Below, one piece after another: positions 38,140-49,291 of a stretch of 64,000 nucleotides of DNA. The notes under the pieces were generated by a model, which was not told the DNA's origin, did no database searches, and was given only the letters and a program-made list of their open reading frames with translations. The stretch lies in the NCBI GenBank assembly GCA_025345505.1, contig JANVCC010000022.1:33243741-33307740 (forward strand), given 5' to 3'. The number at the start of each line of letters is the position of its first letter. Positions within the stretch are counted from its first letter, which is position 1. The position numbers and the translations under genes were made by a program. The DNA comes from Todiramphus chloris collaris (Eukaryota; Chordata; Aves; Coraciiformes; Alcedinidae).

Positions 38140-39492
38140 TTTGTAGAACAGGAAAGAGGAAAAATAAGCATTTTCAAGGGTTCTGTGAGGGACACTTTTA
38201 AGTATATTGACACCCTGAAGGAATTGGCATGTATGGCAAGTTTCTGGTAAACTGTAAGAGTCATGTTAGAGTGAATTAGTATTAGAATTAGTCTCTGAAC
38301 ATGTCTACAGAAAACCTGACTTAATCCAACACATGAAAAATCTCTGTTCTTTCTGAGAAGTTCTGATACTGTATGTTCTTCTGTAAAGAAGGAAAACAGA
38401 GAAAACATACTCTTCCACAATGCTTATAGTTGTCCGAATTTTTGAGAAACCACCTTTTATCTCCAGTATTTCGTCTACAGCTAACTGTTAGCATTGTGAG
38501 TGACAAGTAGGTGCTTTCTTGAGAGAAGCACAACTTGGAAAGCTAGATTTGAAAATTGGGATCTGTAACATTGGGGTTTTTTGCAGAGATAGCTACATGG
38601 CAATATGCAGACCATTTGGAAGTCCCAAGCTCAGTAACGTACTCTTACCTTGCTTCAGCTTTCCTTAAATATAACATGTATCCATTTGTCACTCTAAAAT
38701 GAGACTTGTCTATGCCAGAAAAAAAAGAAAGACAGCAAGTATGTCAAGTTCTATGCTTTATAATCTCCTCCTCCTCCTTTATGTTTTGAGGTTGTCTCTT
38801 GCCTTTTTGCAGTCTGTCTGACTATTTACATAATTACAGTGCTTTGTTTTTGACCAGAATGTCATGGAAGGCATATTGCCCAGGAGGAGTTTTCCTATTT
38901 CTAAAATGTCATGTTCTCAAGGTGAAAGCTCTCAGAATTTGAGCAGATACAACTTTCATTTGGCAGGGCAAGGGCTGGGTGGAGACAGAATTTTTAAAGG
39001 CAAGACACCAGGATGTGATGGACTCTCTATAGACATTTATTTCCATGTTTTTAATATATGGAGGTTTTTAGGCTTCTTCATGATTTGCTGACTTATCCAG
39101 ATCATAGTGATATAAGAATATAATCCCTAAAGCCTTCTGCATTTTAAAGTGAGACTAATGACATCTCATTCTGTCTGTGGAGAAGTAAGAAACACACAAC
39201 AGCAGTGTCCTGTCTGTTTTTTTAATGAGTATATGCTTGGACAGCAGGATCTAACACAGGATCTAAATACATGCTAGGGTAGCTAAGGAAGGGTTCTGTT
39301 TCTTTCCAAATGTTGTAATTGAAACGGTGGGGGGAATTGGCAGTTTACAAGTTATCCTAATAATTTAGTAGTCTGACTTCGAGCACCTGTTTTCCAAACT
39401 GTAGATTCAGCTTAATCATTTGAGTCACAGTTAGTCACAAAAGTTTTATTGACTTCACTAATACTATTCCTGTAAGCAAGAATTTCAAGAGG

Positions 39493-39510
39493 CTTATTTA
39501 TTTATTTATT
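39493..39510. repeat. (TTTA)n microsatellite
   Basis: About four units of TTTA directly precede the G-rich tract. Confidence 0.9.
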
Positions 39511-39539
39511 GGGGGAGTGGGGTGGAGAGGGTGGGAGGG
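39511..39539 (+). other. Putative G-quadruplex motif
   Basis: Five guanine runs of 5, 4, 3, 3 and 3 are separated by loops of 3, 6, 1 and 1 bases. This satisfies the usual G3+ N1-7 rule with one run to spare. In single-stranded DNA or in a + sense transcript it could form a quadruplex. No gene or promoter feature lies next to it. Confidence 0.75.
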
Positions 39540-40429
39540 ACATATTTTTCTCCATAATTTGGAGGTATTTTTTACACATCTGCCTTTTCATATATGACTG
39601 ATTATTGTTCATTTTTCTGCTAAGTACTTTGTGGTTGCTGGGTGACAGCTTTGCAAGACTGAAAGATTTTTAATGTTCCAGTGAAAGAATAGCAAGTGGC
39701 TGTGAGAGTACATCCTGGCTTTTGTTGTGTTGTTGCTTTCTTCCTTAGCACTTAACAGGTCTTTAATAGAACTGTTTTGATCTTGCTCCTACTCTGGTGA
39801 AAGTATTCTCACAGCTTGGGCAATTAGCTAAGCATTTAAGCCTTTGTTTGAAATATTATTGCCTTCTGATTCCAACATTAGTGAAGAAGCAGCTGGTGCA
39901 CTAGTACAGAGAAAGTGGGGACATTACACAAAAAAGTTAATGCATTAAAACTGGTCATTGTCTTGACACTCAAGCTGCTGCCTGTTGAATGTAAAGGATG
40001 TATAATGTAGTGATAATACACCAAAAAGTGCAAAGAAGGTTTCAAGACCTAAAGCTGGAACAAAGATTGGGTTTCCAATTCAGTATAAAGTTTGGCTTTT
40101 GATTTTTCATTTTTCATCGTAGGCTCAATATTTATTTCAGGATCTATGAAAGTTTGGCTCCCTACTCCTTTTCTTACACTTGGCAATAAAAAGAACGTGT
40201 GTGCACCTACAATCACCGTAAAATAGTGCTGGCATAAGAGAACACAAGATTGAACGCACTGCGTCAAACTGTGTAGCCAGAATTCAGCATTTGGTTTCAA
40301 CTGAGGCAAGGAGTTCCCCCACCTTCCTTGTGCATTTTATGAAGAACCATCTCCTTCTTTTTAAGCTGCTACTTGCCAGTTTCCTAAAGTGCCTTGGAAA
40401 AGACTGTGTGCAACTGCCTTTTATTTATC

Positions 40430-40770
40430 CTGCCATGAGTTTATAGACCTCCTCAGTCACCTTTCTTTTAGATTAACAATCCTTTCTTTGGTCATTTTGT
40501 AATTCTGATGGTAGCTAATGTCCTCTGAACCTTCTCCAGTTCTAGGATAAGCTTTCTTTAAATGAAGAGAGTGGGAATAGGGGACAGAGCTACATAAAAC
40601 ATTTAACACGTGGGAGCAGAGTGGATACACAGAGGCATAATGATGATGCACATTTCACAGTCTTTTCCTTTTGGAATAATTCCTTGCTTTTTGGTATCTG
40701 AGTGATGAGCTGATGTTTTCATAGAGCTGTCTATTGTTCCTTGGCCCCTGACTGGTAATGATCAGTGAGA
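40430..40770 (-). repeat. Ancient CR1 LINE 3'-end fragment, antisense
   Basis: CCTCCTCAGTCACCTTTCTTTTAG, GATTAACAATCC, CTGAACCTTCTCCAGTTCTA, GGATACACAGAGGCATAATGATG and GATGAGCTGATGTTTTCATAGAGCTGTC occur in the same order as the antisense CR1 words. Those are CCCCTTAGTCGCCTCTTTTCTAG, ACTGAACAATCC, GTACCTTTTCCAGTTCCAA, TATAGAGGCATTATGATATT and GATGTTTTCAGAGAACTGTC. It covers partly the same CR1 region as the copy at 7460-8215. Confidence 0.75.
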
Positions 40771-41589
40771 GTCCACCAGTGATTTCACACAGCCAAGATT
40801 AATTTCTAAACATATATCACTTCACGCTTATTTCCAATGAATGTAAATCCGCTGATTCACATCGTCCAGTCATGCAATATTGTAAGTTCCTTATGCATTT
40901 ATCACTCTTATTGATACAATATACAAGAATGTTTCTCTGTTACACCTTCATTATCCACTTCAAAATGAACTTTCAGCTCTGTGTTCCATGCCTTAGATAC
41001 AAAAGATTGTCTTCACTGGCTAATTAATTTTAGTGGGGAAAAAAAATCTTAACACAGTAAAAGTGCCAACTATAACTTTAGAGTTTCTGTTCTGAATTCA
41101 CTTGTTTCTTCTCTCTAGCCTACACAGAGTAAGTTGGTTCAGTTTGTATACAGCCCAGATATTGTGGAGACTGTTAGGTTCTCTAGACACTTCTGCACCG
41201 AATAAAATAAAGCAACAAAATATTTTACCTTTGTGACAAAGCAGTAATTCCTTATAAGTACTTTAAGTACTTTGCCACTAATATTAGGAATGTGTTTGTG
41301 TAATTTTAGCTGTTGCTAGGGAGAAAAGAGTTTTGATCTTTTCTAGAAAAGAAAAGATTAAGCACTCTGTCTACATTTGATTTTCATTTCATCTTCCCCA
41401 TATATTCTATTTCTTTCTTTGGAAGTCAGCCAGCAAACCAGCTTCATATAACTACCTTCTTCCTTCCAGACCTCTAAAAATATTTTGTTTGAAAAAGATG
41501 TTTATGGTGCTTGTTGTACTGGTCATTCTTTCCACTTTCCTCTTTCCACTCCATCGTCCGCTTAGGTTGTGAGTGATGGGTTATTATTG
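40771..41589. other. Non-coding sequence, nothing recognised
   Basis: Only a perfect 16-bp palindrome (TCTTTTCTAGAAAAGA, 41337-41352) stands out, likely by chance in AT-rich DNA. Confidence 0.5.
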
Positions 41590-41695
41590 TGTGTTTGTAC
41601 AGAGCCTGGCACAATACAATACTGCTCTTGTGCAGATGTTTAGGTACTGCACTAGAAGACGTGATTATTCATTGCAATAAATATTAATAAATTGT
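41590..41695 (+). repeat. L2/MIR-like retroposon tail
   Basis: TTGTGTGTTTGTACAGAGCCTGGCACAATACAATACTG, then TTTAGGTACTGCACTAG and GCAATAAATATTAATAAATTG follow a known amniote retroposon 3' end (GTGTTTGTACAGCGCCTAGCACAATGGGG, CTAGGCACTACCGCAATACAAATAATAAAT). The body to the left is not recognisable. Confidence 0.6.
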
Positions 41696-44600
41696 TCTAC
41701 AAAAAGATTTAATTAGTATATAATATCTCAATTAAAACCATATATATCTCAAATATAAATGGTTTAATTAAACCTAAAAATTACAAAGGCTTTAAGGTTT
41801 TATTTAAAAGCCCAAACTTGAAAAGCCTTACAAGTTTGAGGGGTTCTGTTTGAGTTCTTCTTGCAGAATAGGATCAAAATTTATAGATAAACTACAACTA
41901 TTCTTCATGTGGTTTTCAGTTATTTGAACAAAATGGTAAAATGCTAAGAGATACACACGCAAGGCTGAGACTTACAAACTTCTTATTCATTTTAAGAAAC
42001 AGAAGCTTGAAATATTTCTTGCACCATTCTGTTCAGTCCCACACTGGTAGATCGTCATTGTAAGTGTACCTTTTTCTGGACATCCTGTACTCTCTCCAAG
42101 GGCAGTCTTAAACATCAGTTATTTAAAAAGCTCTTGAAAGGCCTGATACTCTGAAGTAAAATACTTGCTTTGAAATTTTGAGCAACTCGTGATGTTCTAC
42201 ACTGAAAGACAACACAAACCGGTGTTCAAAGATGATCTCACTCAACCCTTAAATTTGTAATATGACACAGTCAAAATCACTACAAATTCTCAACTGTTTT
42301 CCCTGTGTTGTCACTCAGTAAGGCAAAAGAGAACCAGTTCACTTTCTTTATTTGTATGAGTTGAAAGCAATATTGGTGATGATCCCATATTTTATAAGTA
42401 CTCTGCCTAGTTTGAATCTATTCTGCAGACTTGGTCTCTGTATATTTCTGTCGATTTAATCTTTTTACAGTTATGTTTTTAAAAGCATGCCTCATTTATA
42501 AAACTGTCATTTCTTACTCTCTGTTCAGCTAAGTTGGACTACATTTTCAGTTTTGAATCCTGTGTGATCACTTTAAAAATAGATTAAATAGAAAATAATT
42601 ACTTTTTAAAGCATGCATGTTTGGAATTCCCTTTGGCTTTAAACTATTTTTGAAGTCATATTTCTCACCACAGACATAAAGAATTATGTGTTTCTTTTCA
42701 GAAGTACATTCAAGGAATATTATATATGCAACTTCACTGAACAGTCATTTTGCCATGTGAATTTTGTGATCAAGGATAAAAGGCTGGATTCAGAGCACAT
42801 ACAAGCCTTACAAACATGCATGAGGTACAAAAAGAGATGCCTCAATACTACATGATACTACACCCGGAAAAATCTTTTAAAGTAGCATGCTTAAAGATAA
42901 TAAGGAATAATTTAAATAAAATAAGCCTTTTTAAAAAATATATTTTAAATTCTATATCTATAATAACTGGAAAATATATAGGCAGGAAGAAAGTGAAATG
43001 AAAAAATCCCCATAAATTGTAGATAAAAATTATGCTTTTCTAAGTTACTCTTTGGATTTCTGAGGTTAAGATAAACTTTAGCCTTTTAAGCATGGTTACC
43101 ACTGTGTTTAAAATCTTTGCTAAATATATTTGCTTTCACAATTATTTCACAATGATGAACCATTAAAATCCATGTAAAATAAAGAAAAAGATCCTGAAAC
43201 TGTAAGAATACTAGGAAGGCTATTCTAAAATATCCATTTTGCCCAGACCACAGGTAGTGAGAAGTGCAGAGAATTCCCATGCAAGGTCTGACATGTTTCT
43301 AATTCACTACTCCATCATCACTGCATCCTGCAGTTCCTTTCACTTGTTTCTGATGGCAGGCACTTGTGGAAGCCTAGGAGCTAGCATTATTGTGTTTTCT
43401 CTTCTGGGGATACTTCCATGAGAGAAATCTGCTCCAGTGCAGAAAGCCCATAAAAATCCCAGTGCATTAACCTCCTAAAGGTTAACCTCCTAAAGCACTG
43501 CCGGGTAAATCACTGTAGCTTACAAGTGATTCTGTCCAGCTGTATGGAGAATCCATGCTCATCTTTCCCTGAAACACTCAAATAAATGCAACATCACATC
43601 AGTTTTCATCCTCTGGGATGCAGCCAGTTTTTGAGAGCAGTTCAGCAGCTCCTTTCCAGTGCGATTCCTCCTCTGTTTCCTGATACTGCGCCTCCCAAAT
43701 AGTTGGGCACTTAGGTACTCCTAAATACTGGCAACAAATTGCAAAAGTGGGTCTATACAGATAAATTTTATCAACAGACCTACAGATGGTGTTTTGATGA
43801 CAAAAAAAAGATGGAGGTAAAGAAAACACAATTTGCAGCTCTGTTCTGAATACACATGGTCTGTACTTTCTCCTCTGCAAAACTTCCAGCTACTTCCATT
43901 CCAGAAGGTTATTTGGTGAAGACAGCAGTATGGATTTAACAGGCTGCTGTGTTGCAAAACTCAGACCCAGGATTTTTGAAATGCCTAAAGTTTCCTAATG
44001 TGTTTTTGAAAGAGATATTAAAGATCATTAAACTTAAAAAACCCACAACATTTTGTGTGTGTGTACACTAACATGACACAGATGCAACTGCTGCTGTTGG
44101 AAAAGTCAGCATTTTCCAAAGACATTACACAGTGATCGTAGCTCATTTCTGTGCTAAGTATATTGGGGTAAAGAGTGGAACATCACATTTCTCTGGTTTA
44201 ACTTAGCAGATGCTATTTTTCAGCAATGAGTGAACCATAAATAAGTTTCTCATTGTACAATCATACTGCAGCATTCACACAAGTTGGAATGTTTCCTAAT
44301 TCCTGCCTAATATTAAACAGCAACAATATAGATCAAAGATAATGCATACAAATTTGATATTTACAGTGTTTTCATGCCTACAAAGAAGAGGAAAAGTGAT
44401 ATGACTGTGTATAAACAAGAATTATGGCGTTTTCAAGGATCAACTCCCTAAACAGTCAACATGTACACAGATATAAGTTTAATAGCTACTTATTAAAAGA
44501 TGCAGTAAAATATGAGAGTGTACTGGCAGTAAGTAGATTAAAGGTTTATTAATCTGCCTTCAGAACAAAAATATTTCATATGCAGGTGCTATTAGATGGC

Positions 44601-47600
44601 TGGGTCTAGCACATATATCCATGTATCATTTTTTTAGAGGTGCATTTGTTAGGTTTTGATCATGCACTATACTTACGTCCATTAAAATAGCTGTTTTGTG
44701 CAAATAAACAGCACAAAGTAATAACCACCCAGTCCAAACAGTGTTTTGATACCAAAATGTGGGTGACTGCGAATTCAAATTCACATTTACCAGTGTCTGC
44801 AAATAAACACCAAAATATGAACTGACAATTGGGAAGCAGAGATATTCGATACCTTTAACGCACGTCAGCAGGATGCCTGATGCCAGAAACCCAAGTGAAG
44901 TGTTTGTTGGTGCTTAAGACAAATATTGTCTCATCACCAGTGCATCAACTGGGAGAAATACTCAGAAAGAAGATCAAAGGAAAGCAGTGGATTTGGGCTA
45001 TAATCAGAGCACTAAAATCAATGTTGACGAGAATCTAAATTGGCTACAGTTCAAGTTCATGTTAGGCAGATGGTTATCATTTTGCCTTTCTCTCATTGGT
45101 GTTAAACAGCAGAGGAGGAAGGAAAACCAGAGCAAAATTTCAGAAGGATCTTCTCTGGGAGATTAGGTAAAAGACAAACTATTTGGGGCAAGGATTCAGA
45201 TCCCATGGAAATGGATCTTGCTGTGAGAAACCCCAATCAGACCAGGCGTGGAAAATGTGACTATGCGGCTTTTGCCTCTACTTTAGTAAAACCACTTTAA
45301 GAACTGCTTTGCTACCTACTAGTGTGGGGGTCTACTACACAGACATGTGAAATGATAATCAGATTTGTTCCAATGTGAACATTCACATTAAGTAAACCAG
45401 TTCCTTAATGCTGTTGAGAAACTGTTACCCAAAAGGGCCTTATGTAAGGAATACAATGTTCATATGGATGGAGGATCATTTGGTTCAGATTCAGCAAAGT
45501 CCTGCTAAAAATGTTCTCTGAAGACAGCAGAGCAGAACTTACCTTGAACACATTTATTGTGACCAACATTATGCTTTGAGACTACTATATCTTTTTTATA
45601 TTCAGTTTATTGACTACATAAAGAATAGCTTTCCAGGTGCTAAAATTTCCCTCAACAGTTTCAGTTCCATCAAGAACATATTTGTTTTTATTGACTTTCC
45701 ATTCTGGTAGTTCTCTCTTCTAGCCTGGAAATTAATCTTCATCATGTCAGTGTGTGTGTCTTTGGCCAGAGGTGAACTGTACTGCACTTCGAAGGGAGAG
45801 TATAGATTATTATAGACAAGAAATTATAAGCTAAAACCTAAATGTCTTAGTTGAAATTCAAAACACCTCTCTGCTTCCGACCTGCTTGAAACTCTGATGT
45901 GCCAAACAACTTCCAAAGCCTTCATCTGAGAGCTCTGTGTTCTGCAAATGGCTGGTCCTCCCTCTGACATACGAAAGGCCCTCAGTTCTCCCCAGTCTCA
46001 GCTTGTTGCTTAGCCCTGGCAGGATTTGGCCCTAGGTCTCTGCCCACTCTTCTGTATTCTCCCATCTTACAGGGAAATAAGACTTCATGCAGTGCTGTGC
46101 TAATAATGATCTGGCCCCTTCACACTCCATATACAGTTAATTAAAAGTTTGAATCAGTTTTGACAGATATTTTATTGAATGTATATAATTAAGTTTTAAA
46201 TTATTTTGGTGTGGCATGTTTTTTCCTCAGGATCTCACAAAACATCCAGTCATTTCTGGGGTCCTGGTTAAGAGTGGACTAACTTACAGGAAGGATAGAA
46301 AATGGTATATGTCTTTTGCCAACATATGAAAAAGTACTTTCTTTCCCCCTTTTTTTTCACTTTTATTTCTAAAATTACTTTTAAAGCCTATGATTCTCAC
46401 TGGAGAAAAACAAATATGAAAAACCTATCTTCAGATTTAGTGTGAACGAAACTAAAAGTTTACAGTATTTGAACTAAAACCAGGAAATCCATTAGTATTA
46501 GTGGTACCAGCTGTTCTTTGTATTAGTCCAAACTCTGCAAGAGGACACTGCAAGTCCTGTATTACAAGGTCAACACAGAATGGATAGCTTTTATTTTAAG
46601 AGAAAGAAAGAAATAAAGAATAGAAAGAATTCTTAGAGAAACCAAATGCTATGCTTGTAACTCTTTCTGTAGGAGCAGCCATTTTTAATGGATTTGAAGA
46701 ACTCATGGACCAGGACTGCCCCTTTGCTTTTGGGAATTACACTGGCTCCATGTCTCAGTTGATTTCCTTCTACCCTGCAAGGACATTCCAGATATCCTGT
46801 ATTTCATCACAGTGTTATAATAGAATTCAGTTTAAAAAGACCAAAATCTCAAATTCCTGGTTCATTCTGGTTAATGTTACGTTATTGGTCAGAATTGATG
46901 GAAATCTGAGTAATGTAGAAAAAAAGGAAAGAAAATAAAACTAACAATTTTTGCAAATGTTACCATTCTTTTACACACAGTGATCCCTTTGCCCTACATG
47001 TTCCTTCAATGTGTTTTTTCTATCCTGGTAAGAAAAATAATTATCCTGCTATAGGGTAATTACCCACCAAGAAGAAGCATCAGCTTAAGAGGAGCCATCA
47101 ATCCCACCTGTCATTATGAGGGCAATGCACAGAAAAAGCTGGAAGTTAAAAACCTGTGCTTGTTCTAGTAAAAATTTCAGTGACTTCAAAATCCAGTGTC
47201 AAATGTGAAACTCGTATTTTCAAAGTTTGTATTTGGTGTCCTACTTCATCAGGTATAAATAGTGGTTTTGGATTTTGAGTCCTGCAGAACTGAGTGGAGG
47301 ATTTAGTGTACTAATTCAACCCTGGCTCTTCTAATTTGTTTTCTTCTCTACTGATATGTTGAAGAAACGGAACTGATACATTGCAGGAAAGATTAAAGAC
47401 ACTTCACTTCCCATTTGCTTTAAATGTCTGCTAGTAAATAGTGCTGATAAGGAGAGATACAGCCTAAAGCAACATTCAGATGACTAAAGGGGTGTGCTAT
47501 CTCCAGAAGCTCCCAATGTGGTGTCTTAATTTACATTTTGCATCAAGAGTTTCCAATTCTACACAGTAATAAATGTGCAGGAGTAAAATTCACAGAAGGG

Positions 47601-47770
47601 AAGGAAATATTGGCATCCAACTTTACAACTTGGACAGCATAGTGATAAATAATATCTTCTATTTTCTGCAAATTAAATATTACACAGATTCCTCTGCAGT
47701 CCCTCCTCATAAACGAATAGTTGAAATAAACACTCTTGGAGTTATTTTGTACCAAAAATGCATGAAGATT
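41696..47770. other. Long AT-rich non-coding stretch
   Basis: About 6 kb without a supported gene. A small 15-bp-period duplication lies at 43467-43495. An open frame of 95 codons (46651-46938, +) has no recognisable domain, splice context or promoter. CTGGCAGGATTTGGCCCTA at 46016-46034 looks like the edge of an old palindromic repeat but stands alone. Confidence 0.5.
43467..43495. repeat. Tandem duplication of TTAACCTCCTAAAG
   Basis: Two exact 14-base copies are separated by one G. Confidence 0.9.
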
Positions 47771-48277
47771 CAGGGCACGTCTACATGTGCTTGACATATT
47801 TTACACGTGTAATTTATGCAGCTTCCACAGTCTCGGGGCAGAACACATGTGTTTCACACATGGACTGTGCAGTCCATATTAGCTACGGTCCACCTAGGTA
47901 TAGAAAGTGGGCAGGCTGCAGAGGCGGGGTTATTTACTGAGCCTTTCACCACAGTAACAGTGAGAAATCCTACAGGAAACTTTATTGCTGCTGCTTGGGA
48001 TTGTGGACAAAACTCTGCAGACATCAAAAGAGATTACTTGGATGTATCTCTACCTTGCATCTGTGTGTGTGTGTCTGTGTATTTCAGATATTCTACTATT
48101 GTGACTTCCTCAAGAGTCCCTTTCTAGCAATATGCTCACTTTTCAGACCGTAATTGATTAATTGGTGGGCAAATGTCAGAGATCATCTGAACAGAAAGAG
48201 GAGGGAGAGCCTGCCCTGTAAGTCCCAGTGTGCAAACAGGTTTTGCTCTGGTGAAGAACAGGATTGTTTTATCATAG
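47771..48277. other. Non-coding sequence, possible old DNA-element edge
   Basis: It starts with the near-palindromic word GCACGTCTACATGTGC (47775-47790), which resembles the terminal word of an old amniote repeat family. A (TG)6 run lies at 48062-48074. Nothing else was recognised. Confidence 0.35.
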
Positions 48278-48615
48278 GACAGAAGGGGCACTGAGAGGTT
48301 TTCTGAACCTTTCTCCACCCCAAGGCAAGATCAGTGACCCTTTTGTAATTCTTGATGATGTTTGTCTAGGCTGGTTTTAGAGACCTACCACAAGGGAAAA
48401 CTCAACTCTTCATGTACCTTGTTATCCAAAGCTTCTGATGATGCCTAACTATCTAATGGAAATACAAATCCATTAGCTTTTGTTTTGTCCATGGTGGACA
48501 TAGACAACAGATTATTCATGACAGAAACTTGAAGAGTATACTCTTTATTTGCTCAGTCCTCCCTTCAAGCTAAAGCACATTAGCCCTTTCCAGACTATGC
48601 TTTTTTGAGCCTCAT
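48278..48615 (-). repeat. Ancient CR1 LINE 3'-end fragment, antisense
   Basis: CACTGAGAGGTTTTCTGAACC, CCACCCCAAGGCAAGATC and GATGATGTTTGTCTAGGCTGGTTTTAGAGACCTACC open the copy. CCATTAGCTTTTGTTTTGTCCATGGTGGACATAG and TTGAAGAGTATACTC...CTCAGTCCTCCCTTCAAGCTAAA follow. These track the antisense CR1 order: GAGAGGTCATCTAGTCC, GGCAGGACCAA, TGGATGTTTGTCTAACCTGTTTTTAAAAACCTCC, CCCATTGCTTCTTGTCCTG.CTCAGTGGACATGGAG, TTGAAGACTGTTATCAGG. It spans about 340 bp of the 3' region of an old subfamily, different from the younger copies at 22226 and 56415. Confidence 0.78.
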
Positions 48616-49260
48616 TAGGAGTTATGTGAATATCACTTTTATTTTTACTTTCTTATAAGAATATAATAGGAACTATGTAATAAACTCTCACTAGAATGAA
48701 AATATATGATAATAACAACATCTTCATTATGCACAAAGGCTGTTGCCCCTTCACAGAAAGAAGATGGCTTTGGTTGGCACACTTGTGTTATGCCATATAA
48801 CATATGCCATGTGCTACATAAGATCCTATTAACCTCTTTGCTGTATTCCAAGTGTTTACCTTGAAAATACACCTGAAATGGGATTTTGATTGACTCTTTG
48901 TTCTAGAATTATTCCAGGAATTCATGTTAATTTGGATGGTTTATAGTGCCTCCAACCCATTCTCTTTGGGGAAGGGCTGTCAGCAGGTGAGAAGCTGTTT
49001 TGTTATATATTCTGCTCATAGTACAACATTTGTACTGTGTTTTCCATCGTGTTCTCACAGGAAACCTGAGGAACTGTACTGGTAAGAACAGCACACCTGG
49101 TCCTGCATCACTGATGGCAGCAACCTCATGCAGATCTAACCTGGTACATACCTTCTTCCTGTGGGAATCTGCCAAATCAGGACATGATTTTTTTCTATAG
49201 GTATTTTGTTCTTCTCATGAGACATGGAATTTGTATTTTGGTTGGCTGAGCAGGAAAAAG

Positions 49261-49291
<31 letters not shown>

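Larger units (their letters stand above)
34456..40429. other. Long AT-rich non-coding stretch
   Basis: About 6 kb with no gene. It holds an 18-A run (38122-38139), a TTTA microsatellite next to a G-rich tract (39493-39539) and otherwise unique-looking sequence. The only open frames above 100 codons (38420 to 38097, -) run into the poly-A tract and are spurious. Confidence 0.55.

Noticed and set aside
38097..38420. 107-codon - strand frame
   Set aside because: Ends in an artificial phenylalanine run from the poly-A tract; no other coding sign.
41337..41352. Perfect 16-bp palindrome TCTTTTCTAGAAAAGA
   Set aside because: Low-complexity A/T-rich arms; expected occasionally by chance.
45470..45560. 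Palindromic-repeat fragment (TTCAGCAAAGTCCTGCTAA)
   Set aside because: Only the first word resembles the family; the rest does not follow.
46651..46938. 95-codon + strand frame
   Set aside because: It has no recognisable domain, start context or splice sites, and the length is not unusual for chance in 64 kb.
49261..49289. Poly-A tail of a processed retrocopy
   Set aside because: No polyadenylation signal, no recognisable body upstream, no target-site duplication.
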